Shown here one piece after another: positions 7,688 to 16,244 of a stretch of DNA of 64,000 bases. Position numbers and translations under genes: made by a program. Source of the DNA: JANQRA01 sp035550735 (GTDB taxonomy: Bacteria; Actinomycetota; Acidimicrobiia; Spongiisociales; ZC4RG35); the NCBI GenBank assembly GCA_035550735.1, contig DASZOM010000031.1:36496-100495 (forward strand). The letters run 5' to 3'. Below the pieces are notes generated by a model. It saw nothing but the letters and a program-made list of their open reading frames with translations. It had not been told where the DNA came from and ran no database searches. Every line of letters begins with the position of its first letter. Position 1 is the first letter of the stretch.

Positions 7688-8593
7688 TCAGAATCCCGAG
7701 GGGCTGGCGGCCGTCTCCGGGAGCTGGACACCGACCGCTTCGCCGTTAGGGGGCTCCCCACCCGGGCCGTCGGCGAGCACGCTGCGCCGGTTGAGTGGCA
7801 GCGAGTAACAGAAGCGGGCACCGGTCGGGAAACGGCGCTCGTACCAGACGTCGCCACCCATGGCGCGGGCGAGCCGTCGGGCGATGGGAAGCCCCAGGCC
7901 CATCCCGGAGGAGTCGCGGGCGTCTCCCTTGGAGAGCTGCTCGAAGTCCTCGAAGACCTTCTGGGTCTCCTCGTCGGGGACGCCGGGGCCATTGTCCGAC
8001 ACGATCACCAGGTACTGGTCCCCGAGGACGAAACCCTCGACCAGGATCTGGTCGCCTCCGTACTTGCGGGCGTTCTCCATGACGTTGCGCAACACCTGCT
8101 GCACCCGGCGCCGGTCGGCGTACACCCGTACCCCATCGGGCAGCGAGACCAGTGAGGACTTGCGACCTCCGTTGGGGAAGACCATCTGGGCGACATCCTC
8201 GATGAGGTCGCCGAGGTCGAAGAGATCGGGGTCGAGCCGCAACCGGTTGGCCTCGAGACGGGGGATGACCAGCACGTCCTCGACCAGGTCGCCGAGGAAG
8301 AGGGCCTGCCGGTTGATGATGGACAGGAACTCGTCGACCTCCTCCCGGGGCAGGTCGCGCCAGGCCTCGAGCAGCGTGTCGGAGAACCCGGCGATCGACG
8401 TCAGGGGGGTGCGCAGCTCATGGCTGACCAGGGCCACGAAGTCGTTCTTGATCGTGTGGGCCTCTTCGGACAGACGACGCACCTCTCTCATCCGCTCCCG
8501 CCCGTTGGCGGTGATGCGCCAGGCCCAGAACACACTGATCAGACCGACGATGGCCGGCAGGACGAAGAGAACTTCTCGCGCCACGTCAGGCAT
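7688..8593 (-). CDS. Sensor histidine kinase with one membrane segment
   Basis: The 301-residue kinase has a single hydrophobic segment at about residues 8-25, a short linker, then HisKA with the phospho-acceptor H58 in SHELRTPLTSIAGF. The HATPase domain shows the N-box VMENARKYGG, the G1 box DNGPGVPDE and the G2 box GMGLGLPIARR. There is no extracellular sensor domain, so the signal may come from the membrane, the cytoplasm or a partner. It lies 60 bases downstream of the CheA-like hybrid kinase gene and on the same strand, so the two may be transcribed together and share a phosphorelay. No separate response regulator gene is adjacent. Confidence 0.9.
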   Translation of the reverse strand: MPDVAREVLFVLPAIVGLISVFWAWRITANGRERMREVRRLSEEAHTIKNDFVALVSHELRTPLTSIAGFSDTLLEAWRDLPREEVDEFLSIINRQALFLGDLVEDVLVIPRLEANRLRLDPDLFDLGDLIEDVAQMVFPNGGRKSSLVSLPDGVRVYADRRRVQQVLRNVMENARKYGGDQILVEGFVLGDQYLVIVSDNGPGVPDEETQKVFEDFEQLSKGDARDSSGMGLGLPIARRLARAMGGDVWYERRFPTGARFCYSLPLNRRSVLADGPGGEPPNGEAVGVQLPETAASPSGF

Positions 8594-8653
8594 GCACTTC
8601 CTGTATCGGCCTGGCCGAAATCGTCCTGAGTGAAACTTGTCCGGGCAGCCGAT

Positions 8654-10660
8654 TCAGGCGGTGTCGGCGGCCTCGTCCCCGATCAGCTGTCTCAGGGTCT
8701 TGGTGAGCACTCCCTGACGCAGGTCGAACTTGTCGAGATAGGCGTCGACACCCACCTTCCAGGCCGCATCCTTCTCCTCGGGACTGGCCACACCGGAGAC
8801 CATCACGATGGGGATGCGGACATCGGCCGCCCGCATCGCCCGCACCAGCTCCACCCCATTGGACCGGGGCATCGAATAGTCCACCACCATTGCGCTGAAC
8901 ATCCCTCGGGTGACGGCGAGCATCGCCTCCCGGGCCGAGCTGGCCACCTCGACCTCGAAGCCGGCTCCGTTGAGGGTGGCCGAGAGCAGCTGGCGGACGC
9001 CTGCCGAGTCGTCGACGACCAGCACCCGGGGCTTGTCGTCGACGAGGTGGGGGCGATGACGGGCAACCAGCCCGATGAAGTCGGGGTCGAGCACGACCAG
9101 CACCTGTCCCCCACCGAGCAGGGCGGCGCCCTTGATCGCACCGTTCCCCTCCAGGATCGGGCCCAGGTTCTTCACCGCGACACGACGACGGTCCACCAAC
9201 TCGCCGACCGTGATCGCCACCAGCCCGGACCGGGTGTTGATGACCAGGATCTCCGATGCGGTTTCCGGCTCGGTCCCGCCCACGGCCACGGAGAGCGACA
9301 TGCAGGGGACGGCGGCGCTCTCGAACCTGATCTCACGCCCGTTGTTGTGGGAGATGATCTCGGCGTTGGCGAGGGGCATCGAGGCCTCCACCGAAGCCTC
9401 GGGGATCCCCCAGAACTGGTCGCCCTCGGCTACCACCACCACGTTCTGCAGGACCATGGAGAGGGGCAGCGTCATCGTCACCACCGTCCCCTTCCCCGCC
9501 TCCGAGTCGAGCATGACCGCACCGTGCACCTGGGTGGCCGCCTCGGCCGCCTCGGGGAGGCCGTCACCGGCACCCGAGAACTCGGTGGGCTCGGCCAGCG
9601 TCGAGAAGCCGGGCTGGAACAGGATCGGGGAGAGATCGGGCGGGCTCATCGGCACGCCGGAGGCGCGGGCCACCTCGGCCACCCGGGCCCAGTCGACACC
9701 GGCGCCGTCGTCGGCGACGCTCACCTCCACCCCGTCCTCGACCAGTCGGGCCGACACCCGGATCACACCCGTTGCCGGCTTGCCCTTGGCGATGCGCTCC
9801 TCGGCGGGCTCGATGCCATGGTCGACCGCGTTGACCAGCAGGTGCCGGAGCGGCTCGCGGATCAGGTCGACGATCTGCCGATCGAGCTGGACGTCGTGAC
9901 CGGTCAGCTCGAAACGGACGTCCTTTTGCGATCGTCTGCCCAGGTAGCGGACGAACTGGGGGAAGGTGGAGACCGCCTCGAAGAACGAGACGTTGGCCAG
10001 GGCCACGGCCTGGTCCTGGATGTCGGTGATGGACCTGCTCAGCCGTTCGAGCTGAGAGCGCCAGGAGGAGCGGAAGATCTCGGGGTCCGCCCCCTCGATC
10101 GAGACGAGGGACAGGTCGGCGATCGCCTCGGCATCCAGGGCCACCTCGACGATCCGATTGATGAGGCGATACAGCTCGGCGGTGTCGACCCTGGTGGCAC
10201 CGCCCAGCAGTGACTCCGACACCGAGGTGAGCAGACCGCCGAGGCTCCCCGCTTCCGGAGACCGCACCGGGAGCAGCCCGCCGACGGCTGGCGTCTCCGC
10301 CGGGCCGGACTCGAGCCGTGCGACCACATCGGTCAGCTCGGGGTCTTCCGGGTCGTCGATGCCATGGTCGAGCCGGCCGGCCAGGGCCTCCATGGCCACC
10401 ACCTGCTCCGGGTCGGCCGGGTCGCCCTGGGAGACCTGACGCCACATGTCCTCGAGACGGGTGGCGGCGTCCCGGATCAGCGTGTAGCCGAGAAGCCCGG
10501 CCGAGCCCTTGATGGTGTGGGCGTCGCGGACCAGGTCGGTGACGACATCGTCGGTGAGACTCCCCGCGGCAAGGGCGCGCGCACCGGCGACGAGACGCTG
10601 CGAGCGCTCGCTCAACTCCTCACGGAAGATTCTCGTGAGCTCCGGTGTGTTTGGATCCAA
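8654..10660 (-). CDS. CheA-like hybrid histidine kinase with C-terminal receiver
   Basis: The 668-residue protein begins with an Hpt domain (H48 in DAHTIKGSAGLLGY). A linker leads to a CheA-type ATPase core with HLLVNAVDHGIEPAEE near residue 275 and VADDGAGVDW, then a CheW-like coupling domain, and from about residue 546 a receiver domain (RVLVVDDSAGVRQ, phospho-aspartate in VVDYSMP). This is the layout of CheA/ChpA/PilL-type kinases. No chemoreceptor, CheW, CheR, CheB or flagellar gene is nearby, so it probably serves a non-motility pathway. The start is TTG at 10660, behind AGGGGA. The small sensor kinase gene follows on the same strand. Confidence 0.88.
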   Translation of the reverse strand: MDPNTPELTRIFREELSERSQRLVAGARALAAGSLTDDVVTDLVRDAHTIKGSAGLLGYTLIRDAATRLEDMWRQVSQGDPADPEQVVAMEALAGRLDHGIDDPEDPELTDVVARLESGPAETPAVGGLLPVRSPEAGSLGGLLTSVSESLLGGATRVDTAELYRLINRIVEVALDAEAIADLSLVSIEGADPEIFRSSWRSQLERLSRSITDIQDQAVALANVSFFEAVSTFPQFVRYLGRRSQKDVRFELTGHDVQLDRQIVDLIREPLRHLLVNAVDHGIEPAEERIAKGKPATGVIRVSARLVEDGVEVSVADDGAGVDWARVAEVARASGVPMSPPDLSPILFQPGFSTLAEPTEFSGAGDGLPEAAEAATQVHGAVMLDSEAGKGTVVTMTLPLSMVLQNVVVVAEGDQFWGIPEASVEASMPLANAEIISHNNGREIRFESAAVPCMSLSVAVGGTEPETASEILVINTRSGLVAITVGELVDRRRVAVKNLGPILEGNGAIKGAALLGGGQVLVVLDPDFIGLVARHRPHLVDDKPRVLVVDDSAGVRQLLSATLNGAGFEVEVASSAREAMLAVTRGMFSAMVVDYSMPRSNGVELVRAMRAADVRIPIVMVSGVASPEEKDAAWKVGVDAYLDKFDLRQGVLTKTLRQLIGDEAADTA

Positions 10661-10732
10661 TTGGGGCGTCCCCTAGCCGACAGGGTGAGTATCGGCAGGC
10701 AGCCGCCGGGTCCTTGAGGTGCGAGCGCGGGA

Positions 10733-12298
10733 TCACTCCCACTCGATCGTGGCCGGCGGCTTCGACGAGATGTCATATGCCACCCGGTTGATGCCAGGCA
10801 CCTCGTTGATCACCCGCGAGGAGATCCGCTCCAGCACCTCGTAGGGAAGACGCGCCCAGTCGGCGGTCATGGCGTCCTCGGACGTCACCGCCCGCACCAC
10901 CAAGGGGTAGGCGTAGGTGCGGCCGTCGCCCTGGACACCGACCGTCTTCACCGCAGGGAGGACGCCGAACGCCTGCCAGATGTCGCGGTAGAGCCCGGCG
11001 CGGCGAATCTCCTCGAGAATGATCGCGTCGGCTGCCCGGAGGATCTCGAGGCGCTCCATCGTGACCTCGCCGATGATCCTCACCGCCAGGCCCGGGCCGG
11101 GGAAGGGCTGGCGCCAGACGATCTCCTCGGGGAGGCCGAGATCCTCGCCCACCGCCCGCACCTCGTCCTTGAAGAGGTCACGAAGGGGCTCGATCAGCTC
11201 GAGGGCCATGTCGTCGGGGAGGCCACCCACGTTGTGGTGGGTCTTGATGGTGGCGGCCGATCCGGAGCCGGACTCGATCACGTCGGGATACAACGTGCCC
11301 TGGACGAGGAAGGAGGCGTCGCCGACGGAGGCGGCTGCCTCCTCGAACACCCTGATGAAGGTCTCGCCGATCACCTTGCGCTTGCGCTCCGGGTCGGTGA
11401 CCCCTTCCAGTTGCTCCAGGAACCGGTCCGCCGCCTTGACATGGACCAACTCGACGTCGAAGTGGGATCGGAAGGTCTCCTCGACCTGCTCGGCCTCCCC
11501 CGCCCTGAGCAGGCCGTGGTCGACGAAGATGCAGGTGAGCTGCTCCCCGATGGCCTCGGCGACGAGGGCAGCCGCCACCGCCGAGTCGACACCGCCGGAG
11601 AGCCCGCAGACGACCCGTCCGTCACCCACCCGCTCCCGGATCGCCTCCACCTGGGTCTCGATGATCGAATGCGCAGTCCACGAGGGGATCGCGGAGCACA
11701 CGTCGTAGAGAAAGCGCTTCAGAATCTCGCTGCCCCGGGGCGTGTGGGCAACCTCAGGATGGAACTGCACCCCGAACAAGGCGCGCTCGCGGTCTTCCAT
11801 CGCCGCAACCGCCGCTCCCGGGGTGGTGGCGACGGCGGCGAACCCGGGTGGCGCCACGGTCACCTGGTCACGATGCGACATCCACACCTGCTCGGTGCCC
11901 GGGAGCCCGGCGAGCAGCACGGAGTCACCGGTCACCTCCAGCGTGGTGTTCCCGTATTCGGCGTCCCCGGTGTTGGCCACCTCTCCACCGGCGAGGTCGG
12001 CGAGCATCTGATGCCCGTAACAGATCCCGAGGACCGGCACTCCCAGCTCGAGCAGGGCCGGGTCCATGCGATACGCGTCCTCGGAGTACACCGAGGCAGG
12101 GCCGCCGGAGAGGATCAGCGCCAGAGGGCGTCGCTCCCGGGCCTCGGCGGCGGTGATGGTGCGGGGGACGATCTCCGAGCGGACATGGGCCTCCCGCACC
12201 CGACGGGCGATCAGCTGGGCGTATTGGGCGCCGAAGTCGACGACCAGCACGGTGCCGGCCGTCTTTGCCTTCGGCTCACGCTCAGCTGGACCTGGCAC
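10733..12298 (-). CDS. guaA: GMP synthase (glutamine-hydrolysing)
   Basis: The 521-residue enzyme aminates XMP to GMP. The N-terminal glutamine amidotransferase domain has VVDFGAQYAQLIARRVRE, the catalytic cysteine in GICYGHQ and the His/Glu pair in GVQFHPEV. The ATP pyrophosphatase domain has the SGGVDSAVAAAL P-loop, and the C-terminal dimerisation domain ends SKPPATIEWE as usual. It follows guaB3 by 15 bases on the same strand, so the pair forms a guanine-nucleotide operon. About 15 extra residues precede the conserved VLVVDFG core. Confidence 0.97.
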   Translation of the reverse strand: MPGPAEREPKAKTAGTVLVVDFGAQYAQLIARRVREAHVRSEIVPRTITAAEARERRPLALILSGGPASVYSEDAYRMDPALLELGVPVLGICYGHQMLADLAGGEVANTGDAEYGNTTLEVTGDSVLLAGLPGTEQVWMSHRDQVTVAPPGFAAVATTPGAAVAAMEDRERALFGVQFHPEVAHTPRGSEILKRFLYDVCSAIPSWTAHSIIETQVEAIRERVGDGRVVCGLSGGVDSAVAAALVAEAIGEQLTCIFVDHGLLRAGEAEQVEETFRSHFDVELVHVKAADRFLEQLEGVTDPERKRKVIGETFIRVFEEAAASVGDASFLVQGTLYPDVIESGSGSAATIKTHHNVGGLPDDMALELIEPLRDLFKDEVRAVGEDLGLPEEIVWRQPFPGPGLAVRIIGEVTMERLEILRAADAIILEEIRRAGLYRDIWQAFGVLPAVKTVGVQGDGRTYAYPLVVRAVTSEDAMTADWARLPYEVLERISSRVINEVPGINRVAYDISSKPPATIEWE

Positions 12299-12313
12299 TG
12301 CCTCTCTCCGGGC

Positions 12314-13471
12314 TCATCCCATCCCGACTCGTTGCGAGCGCTGCAGGGACTTGCCCTCGGTCTGCAGCGACGGGGCGATCATCACTTCGGCCTTCTGGAA
12401 CTCCTTGACGTCGGAATAGCCGGTGGTGGCCATCGACATCCGCAGCCCCCCGAACAGGTTTCGCCTGCCGTCGTTCTCGTGGGCCGGGCCGACCAGGATC
12501 TCCTGGAGTGTGCCCCGGTCACCGACGTTGACCCGCGCCCCGCGGGGCAACGAGGGGTGGAAGGTGGCCATGCCCCAGTGGTAGCCCCGACCCGGGGCCT
12601 CTGTCGCCGAGGCGAGCGGCGAGCCGATCATCACCGCGTCGGCGCCGCAGGCGATGGCCTTGGAGACGTCGCCACCGGTGCGCATCCCCCCGTCGGCGAT
12701 GACGTGCACGTAACGACCGGTCTCGTCGAGATAGCGGATGCGGGCCCCGGCGGCGTCGGCTATCGCCGTCGCCTGGGGCACACCGACACCGAGGACACCG
12801 CGCGTCGTGCAGGCCGCCCCCGGCCCCACCCCGACCAGGACACCGACCGCACCGGTACGCATCAGGTGGAGGGCCGTGGAGTAGCTGGCACAGCCGCCGA
12901 CTATCACGGGGACCGGGCAGCCGGCGATGTACTCCTTCAGGTTCAAGGGCTCCTCACGGCTGGAGACATGCTCGGCGGAGACGACCGTCCCCTGGATGAC
13001 CAGGATGTCGAGACCTCCGTCGAGGGCGAGACCTGCCCAATCACGCACGCGCTGCGGGGTGAGACTGGCGGCGGTGACCACCCCCTGGGCCTTGACCTGC
13101 TCGACACGCCGGCCGATCAGCTCCGGCTTGACCGGCTCCAGGTAGATCTCCTGCATGCGACGGGTGGCCTTCTCGTCGGGAAGCTCGGCTATCTCCTCGA
13201 AATACGGGGTGGGGTCCTCGTACCGGGTCCACAGACCTTCGAGATTGAGGACGGCGAGCCCACCGAGTCGCCCGATGGCGACAGCGCTCTCCGGGCTGAT
13301 CGCCGAGTCCATCGCCGACCCCATCATGGGGAGGTCGAACCTGAACGCATCGAGCTGCCAGGAGATGTCGACGTCGTCGGGGTCGCGGGTCCTTCTCGAG
13401 GGGACGATTGCGATGTCGTCGAGCCCGAACGCCTGACGACCCGACTTCCCGATGCCGATCTCGATCTCCAT
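12314..13471 (-). CDS. guaB3: GuaB3 family IMP dehydrogenase-related protein
   Basis: The 385-residue product starts MEIEIGIGKSGRQAFGLDDI, the hallmark of actinobacterial GuaB3. It has a TIM barrel with GAVGVLVGVGPGAACTTRGV, which contains the active-site cysteine loop, and DGGMRTGGDVSKAIACGADA for phosphate binding. It lacks the CBS domains of the main IMP dehydrogenase. GuaB3 proteins are paralogues of GuaB in purine metabolism and their precise reaction differs between reports. I chose the ATG at 13471; the longer frame upstream is shadow overlapping the divergent CPBP gene region. guaA follows after 15 bases. Confidence 0.93.
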   Translation of the reverse strand: MEIEIGIGKSGRQAFGLDDIAIVPSRRTRDPDDVDISWQLDAFRFDLPMMGSAMDSAISPESAVAIGRLGGLAVLNLEGLWTRYEDPTPYFEEIAELPDEKATRRMQEIYLEPVKPELIGRRVEQVKAQGVVTAASLTPQRVRDWAGLALDGGLDILVIQGTVVSAEHVSSREEPLNLKEYIAGCPVPVIVGGCASYSTALHLMRTGAVGVLVGVGPGAACTTRGVLGVGVPQATAIADAAGARIRYLDETGRYVHVIADGGMRTGGDVSKAIACGADAVMIGSPLASATEAPGRGYHWGMATFHPSLPRGARVNVGDRGTLQEILVGPAHENDGRRNLFGGLRMSMATTGYSDVKEFQKAEVMIAPSLQTEGKSLQRSQRVGMG

Positions 13472-13532
13472 TACCCCGATCCTTGTCCAGCGCTTCGATG
13501 ACCTCGGAGGGTCACCGATCCGGAGCGTAACA

Positions 13533-14273
13533 GTGAGCGCCGACACACCGGTTGTAGGCTGCCGCCCGGTGTCGCGACGCTGGTCGATCCTCGACTTCGC
13601 CCTCTGCTGGCTGGGCGGTCTGGTGGGAACAGGCGTGGCCTTCGCCGCCGGTGTCGCCACCGGGGACGAGGACATGCTCCTCCTGCTGGGATTGGGCGGG
13701 CAGTACCTCGGCAATCTCGGCGTCTTCTGGATCATCTACCGGGTGAAGGGACGCCCCGAGGTGGGCTTCTCCGCCGGTGGACGGGACTTCTTCTACGTCG
13801 GTCTCGGACTGGTGCTTCAGATCGCGATGGCCCAGCTGCTGGTTCCGTTGAGCAATCTCCTCTTCCCCGAGGGGCAGCCCCCTCAGGAGATCGCCGACGT
13901 CATCACCGAGGCCGACACCCTCGGAGTCGGGATCGGGCTGGTGCTGGCGGCAGTAGTGCTGGCTCCGGTGACCGAGGAGCTCTTGTTCCGGGGCGTGCTG
14001 CTGCGGGCCCTCCGGCCGAGAGGGCCGAGGTTCGCCCTCGTGGTCAGCTCCCTCATCTTCTCCGCCGTCCACATCCTCGGTCTCGACCAGGATCGGCCCT
14101 TGCAGTCGGCCGCCGTGGTCCTGCCACCACTGTTCGTGCTCGGTCTGCTGCTCGCCTGGATCACACAGAGATCGGGCCGGCTCGGCCCGGCGATCTTCAT
14201 CCACTCCGGATGGAACCTGCTCGCCGCATTCGTGCTCCTGTTGCCCCCGGAGGTGCTGGAGCAGATGGGTTAG
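13533..14273 (+). CDS. CPBP family intramembrane metalloprotease
   Basis: The 246-residue protein has about seven hydrophobic segments and the CPBP/Abi (CAAX protease) motifs: the glutamate pair and arginine in TEELLFRGVLLRAL near residue 150, FSAVHILGLD near residue 175, and the last-helix motif IHSGWNLLAAF near the C-terminus. Such proteins cleave prenylated or membrane substrates, or process peptides; the substrate here is unknown. The GTG at 13533 has GGAG seven bases upstream. It diverges from guaB3, and its stop codon overlaps the convergent trpS stop by four bases. Confidence 0.9.
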   Translation: MSADTPVVGCRPVSRRWSILDFALCWLGGLVGTGVAFAAGVATGDEDMLLLLGLGGQYLGNLGVFWIIYRVKGRPEVGFSAGGRDFFYVGLGLVLQIAMAQLLVPLSNLLFPEGQPPQEIADVITEADTLGVGIGLVLAAVVLAPVTEELLFRGVLLRALRPRGPRFALVVSSLIFSAVHILGLDQDRPLQSAAVVLPPLFVLGLLLAWITQRSGRLGPAIFIHSGWNLLAAFVLLLPPEVLEQMG

Positions 14274-15250
14274 CGGAGGCCGACGGCCTCCCGAACCAGC
14301 TGCATGGTCTCCCCGGCCGACGCTCTGGCGCGCTCGGCGCTGTCGGCCATCACCCTCGAGACCTCTGCGTCGGACAAGCCTCCGTAGGCCTCACGGATCG
14401 GCTTCAGGCCCTCGGCGACCGCCTCCGCCACGGCGGACTTGAAGGCCCCGTATCCGCCGCTGCGATGCTCTTCGACGAGGTCGTCGATCGACCGTCCCGA
14501 GAAGAAGGAGTAGATCTCCAACAGATTGGAGATCCCGGGCTTCTCCTCCCAGTCGTAGGCGACCTCGGACCCCGTGTCGGTCACGGCCGCCCGCAGCTTC
14601 CTCACGATCTCGTCGTTCGAGTCGGTGAGAAACACGGTCGCCTTGGAGTTGGCGTCGGACTTCGACATCTTGTCGGTGGGCTCCTGGAGTGACATCACCC
14701 GTGCCCCGATCTCGGGTGTGATCCGTTCCGGAACAGGGAAGATCTCGCCGAAGCGGCCGTTGAACCGCTCCGCCAGGTCCCGGGTCAGCTCGAGATGCTG
14801 GGTCTGGTCGTCGCCGACCGGAACGGCATGGGCCCGCTGCACCATGATGTCGGCGGCCTGGAGCACGGGATAGGCGAGGAGTCCGAAGCCCTGGCCCGAC
14901 TTGTCCGCCTTCTCCTTGAACTGGGTCATCCTCTGCAGCTGGCCGACACCGGCCAACGTGCCCAGGATCCAGGTGAGCTCCATGTGCTGGGGCACCTCGG
15001 ACTGGTAGTACAGGAGTGAGCGGGCAGGGTCGACCCCCACTGCGAGGATCATCCTGGCGAGATCGGCACGGCTGCGGGCCAGCTCGTCGGGCTCGAACGG
15101 GGACGCCATGGCATGCAGGTCGACGACGCAGTAGATCGTGTCGTAGTCATCCTGCATCTTCACCCAGTTGTCGAACGCACCGATCAGGTTGCCGATGTGG
15201 GCACGCCCGGTGGGCTGCATTCCCGAGAAAACTCGCTTCCGTTGGGTCAC
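14270..15250 (-). CDS. trpS: Tryptophanyl-tRNA synthetase
   Basis: The 326-residue class Ic synthetase charges tRNA-Trp. The N-terminus has RVFSGMQPTGRAHIGNLIGA with the HIGN form of the HIGH motif, PVGDDQTQHLELTRDLAERF follows mid-protein, and KMSKSDAN is the KMSKS loop. The length is normal (about 325-340). I chose the GTG at 15250, which has a TAATCT box seven bases upstream and no Shine-Dalgarno, consistent with leaderless translation; the TAA of that box is also the stop of the upstream gene. The longer frame to 15400 is shadow. Confidence 0.96.
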   Translation of the reverse strand: MTQRKRVFSGMQPTGRAHIGNLIGAFDNWVKMQDDYDTIYCVVDLHAMASPFEPDELARSRADLARMILAVGVDPARSLLYYQSEVPQHMELTWILGTLAGVGQLQRMTQFKEKADKSGQGFGLLAYPVLQAADIMVQRAHAVPVGDDQTQHLELTRDLAERFNGRFGEIFPVPERITPEIGARVMSLQEPTDKMSKSDANSKATVFLTDSNDEIVRKLRAAVTDTGSEVAYDWEEKPGISNLLEIYSFFSGRSIDDLVEEHRSGGYGAFKSAVAEAVAEGLKPIREAYGGLSDAEVSRVMADSAERARASAGETMQLVREAVGLR

Positions 15251-15257
15251 ACCGGGG

Positions 15258-15263
15258 AGATTA
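15258..15263 (-). promoter_or_regulatory. Leaderless-type -10 box TAATCT of trpS
   Basis: TAATCT is followed by seven bases and then the GTG start of trpS. The first three bases are the TAA stop of the upstream sulfite-oxidase-like gene, so the trpS promoter lies inside the end of that gene. Confidence 0.5.
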
Positions 15264-16244
15264 GGGCTCGACCCCCGACGACTCCAGATAGCGCTGTTGA
15301 CTCTCCACCAGGCCCCACGAGCCGGTGAACACCGCCCCCTCGACCCGTGCCCCGTCGAATCGGGTGGCGGAGAGGGCGCAATGGGAGAGGTCGGCGTCAC
15401 GCAGGTCGGCCCCGGTGAAGTCGGCCCCCTCGAGGTCGGAGCCCGAGAGGAGGGCGCCGCTGAGCACGGCGCCGCTCAGGTTGCTGAGACTGAGATTGCA
15501 CCCGCGCAGATCGGCCCCGTGGAGGTCGACCTCACGGAGATCACAGTTCTTCAGCTGGAGACGACGCAAGTCGAGGCTGGCGGGTGCCCATCGCCTCAGG
15601 TCGAGGCCGAGCATGACCCTTCCCCGGTACTTCCCGTAGTCCAGGATCTCGAGGAACCGTCTCAGCTGCTCGGGCCGGATCGATCCGGTGGTGAATCGCT
15701 GGTCACCGGGGATGGGATCGGCTCCGTTGTGGTACGAGGATTTGGTCTCCCACCAGCCCGGCCGGTCCTCGGCGAGCAACTCGATGTCACGCAGCCACTT
15801 GATCGACTTGTAGAAGTACTTGCCGGGTGTGACCACCCGCACCGGCCCGCCGTGCTCGACCGTCAGGGGCTCACCGTCGAAGGCGTGAACCACCCACGAG
15901 TTGGACAGGGCGTAGCCGATGGGCAGAGAGGTGTGATGCCCCCGTTCCGAGTAGGCGGTGAAGGAGACGAAAGCGGCATCCGGGCCCGGTTCGACCAACC
16001 CGGAGAGCGGCACACCGGTGAAGGTGGCGTCCATCCGGGACCAGGAGGTCACACAATGGATGTCGAAGGTCATCTCGCGGTGGGGAAGCGACATGTAGCT
16101 GTCGAGATCCAGAACCCTGGCCTCCCTGACCAGCCCGCCGATCGTGAGCCTCCAGTCGGCGATGTCCGCCGACGGCGCCCTCTCCCCGACGACGGGGAAG
16201 CGGCGGGTCTCGATCTGGCCGGGTGGGAGCGCCCTCCGGGTCAC
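15261..16244 (-). CDS. Sulfite-oxidase-type molybdopterin domain fused to pentapeptide repeats
   Basis: The 327-residue protein has an N-terminal Moco domain of the sulfite oxidase/YedY (MsrP) superfamily: DWRLTIGGLV at residue 30, the candidate molybdenum-ligand cysteine C64 in DIHCVTSWS, and VVHAFDGEPLTVEHGGPVR with VTPGKYFYKSIKWL further on. From about residue 224 to 308 the sequence turns into some 17 pentapeptide units of the A(D/N)LXX type, forming a right-handed beta-helix. I see no Tat or Sec signal, so it is probably cytoplasmic. The GTG start overlaps the LCP gene stop (TAGTG), suggesting coupling. The electron acceptor and substrate are unknown. The fusion itself is the odd part. 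Confidence 0.85.
   Translation of the reverse strand: MTRRALPPGQIETRRFPVVGERAPSADIADWRLTIGGLVREARVLDLDSYMSLPHREMTFDIHCVTSWSRMDATFTGVPLSGLVEPGPDAAFVSFTAYSERGHHTSLPIGYALSNSWVVHAFDGEPLTVEHGGPVRVVTPGKYFYKSIKWLRDIELLAEDRPGWWETKSSYHNGADPIPGDQRFTTGSIRPEQLRRFLEILDYGKYRGRVMLGLDLRRWAPASLDLRRLQLKNCDLREVDLHGADLRGCNLSLSNLSGAVLSGALLSGSDLEGADFTGADLRDADLSHCALSATRFDGARVEGAVFTGSWGLVESQQRYLESSGVEP

Noticed and set aside
7676..7689. CRP-like dyad TCACATACGTGTGA before pcrA
   Set aside because: The half-sites are in the inverse order and four bases apart, unlike TGTGA-N6-TCACA. It is short enough to arise by chance.
11234..13501. Long plus-strand open frame opposite guaA and guaB3 (755 codons), and similar long antisense frames over pcrA, the CheA-like gene and the nuo genes
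   Set aside because: Their translations are Arg/Gly/His/Asp-rich without domains, and the opposite strand has clear conserved proteins. They are a product of high GC.
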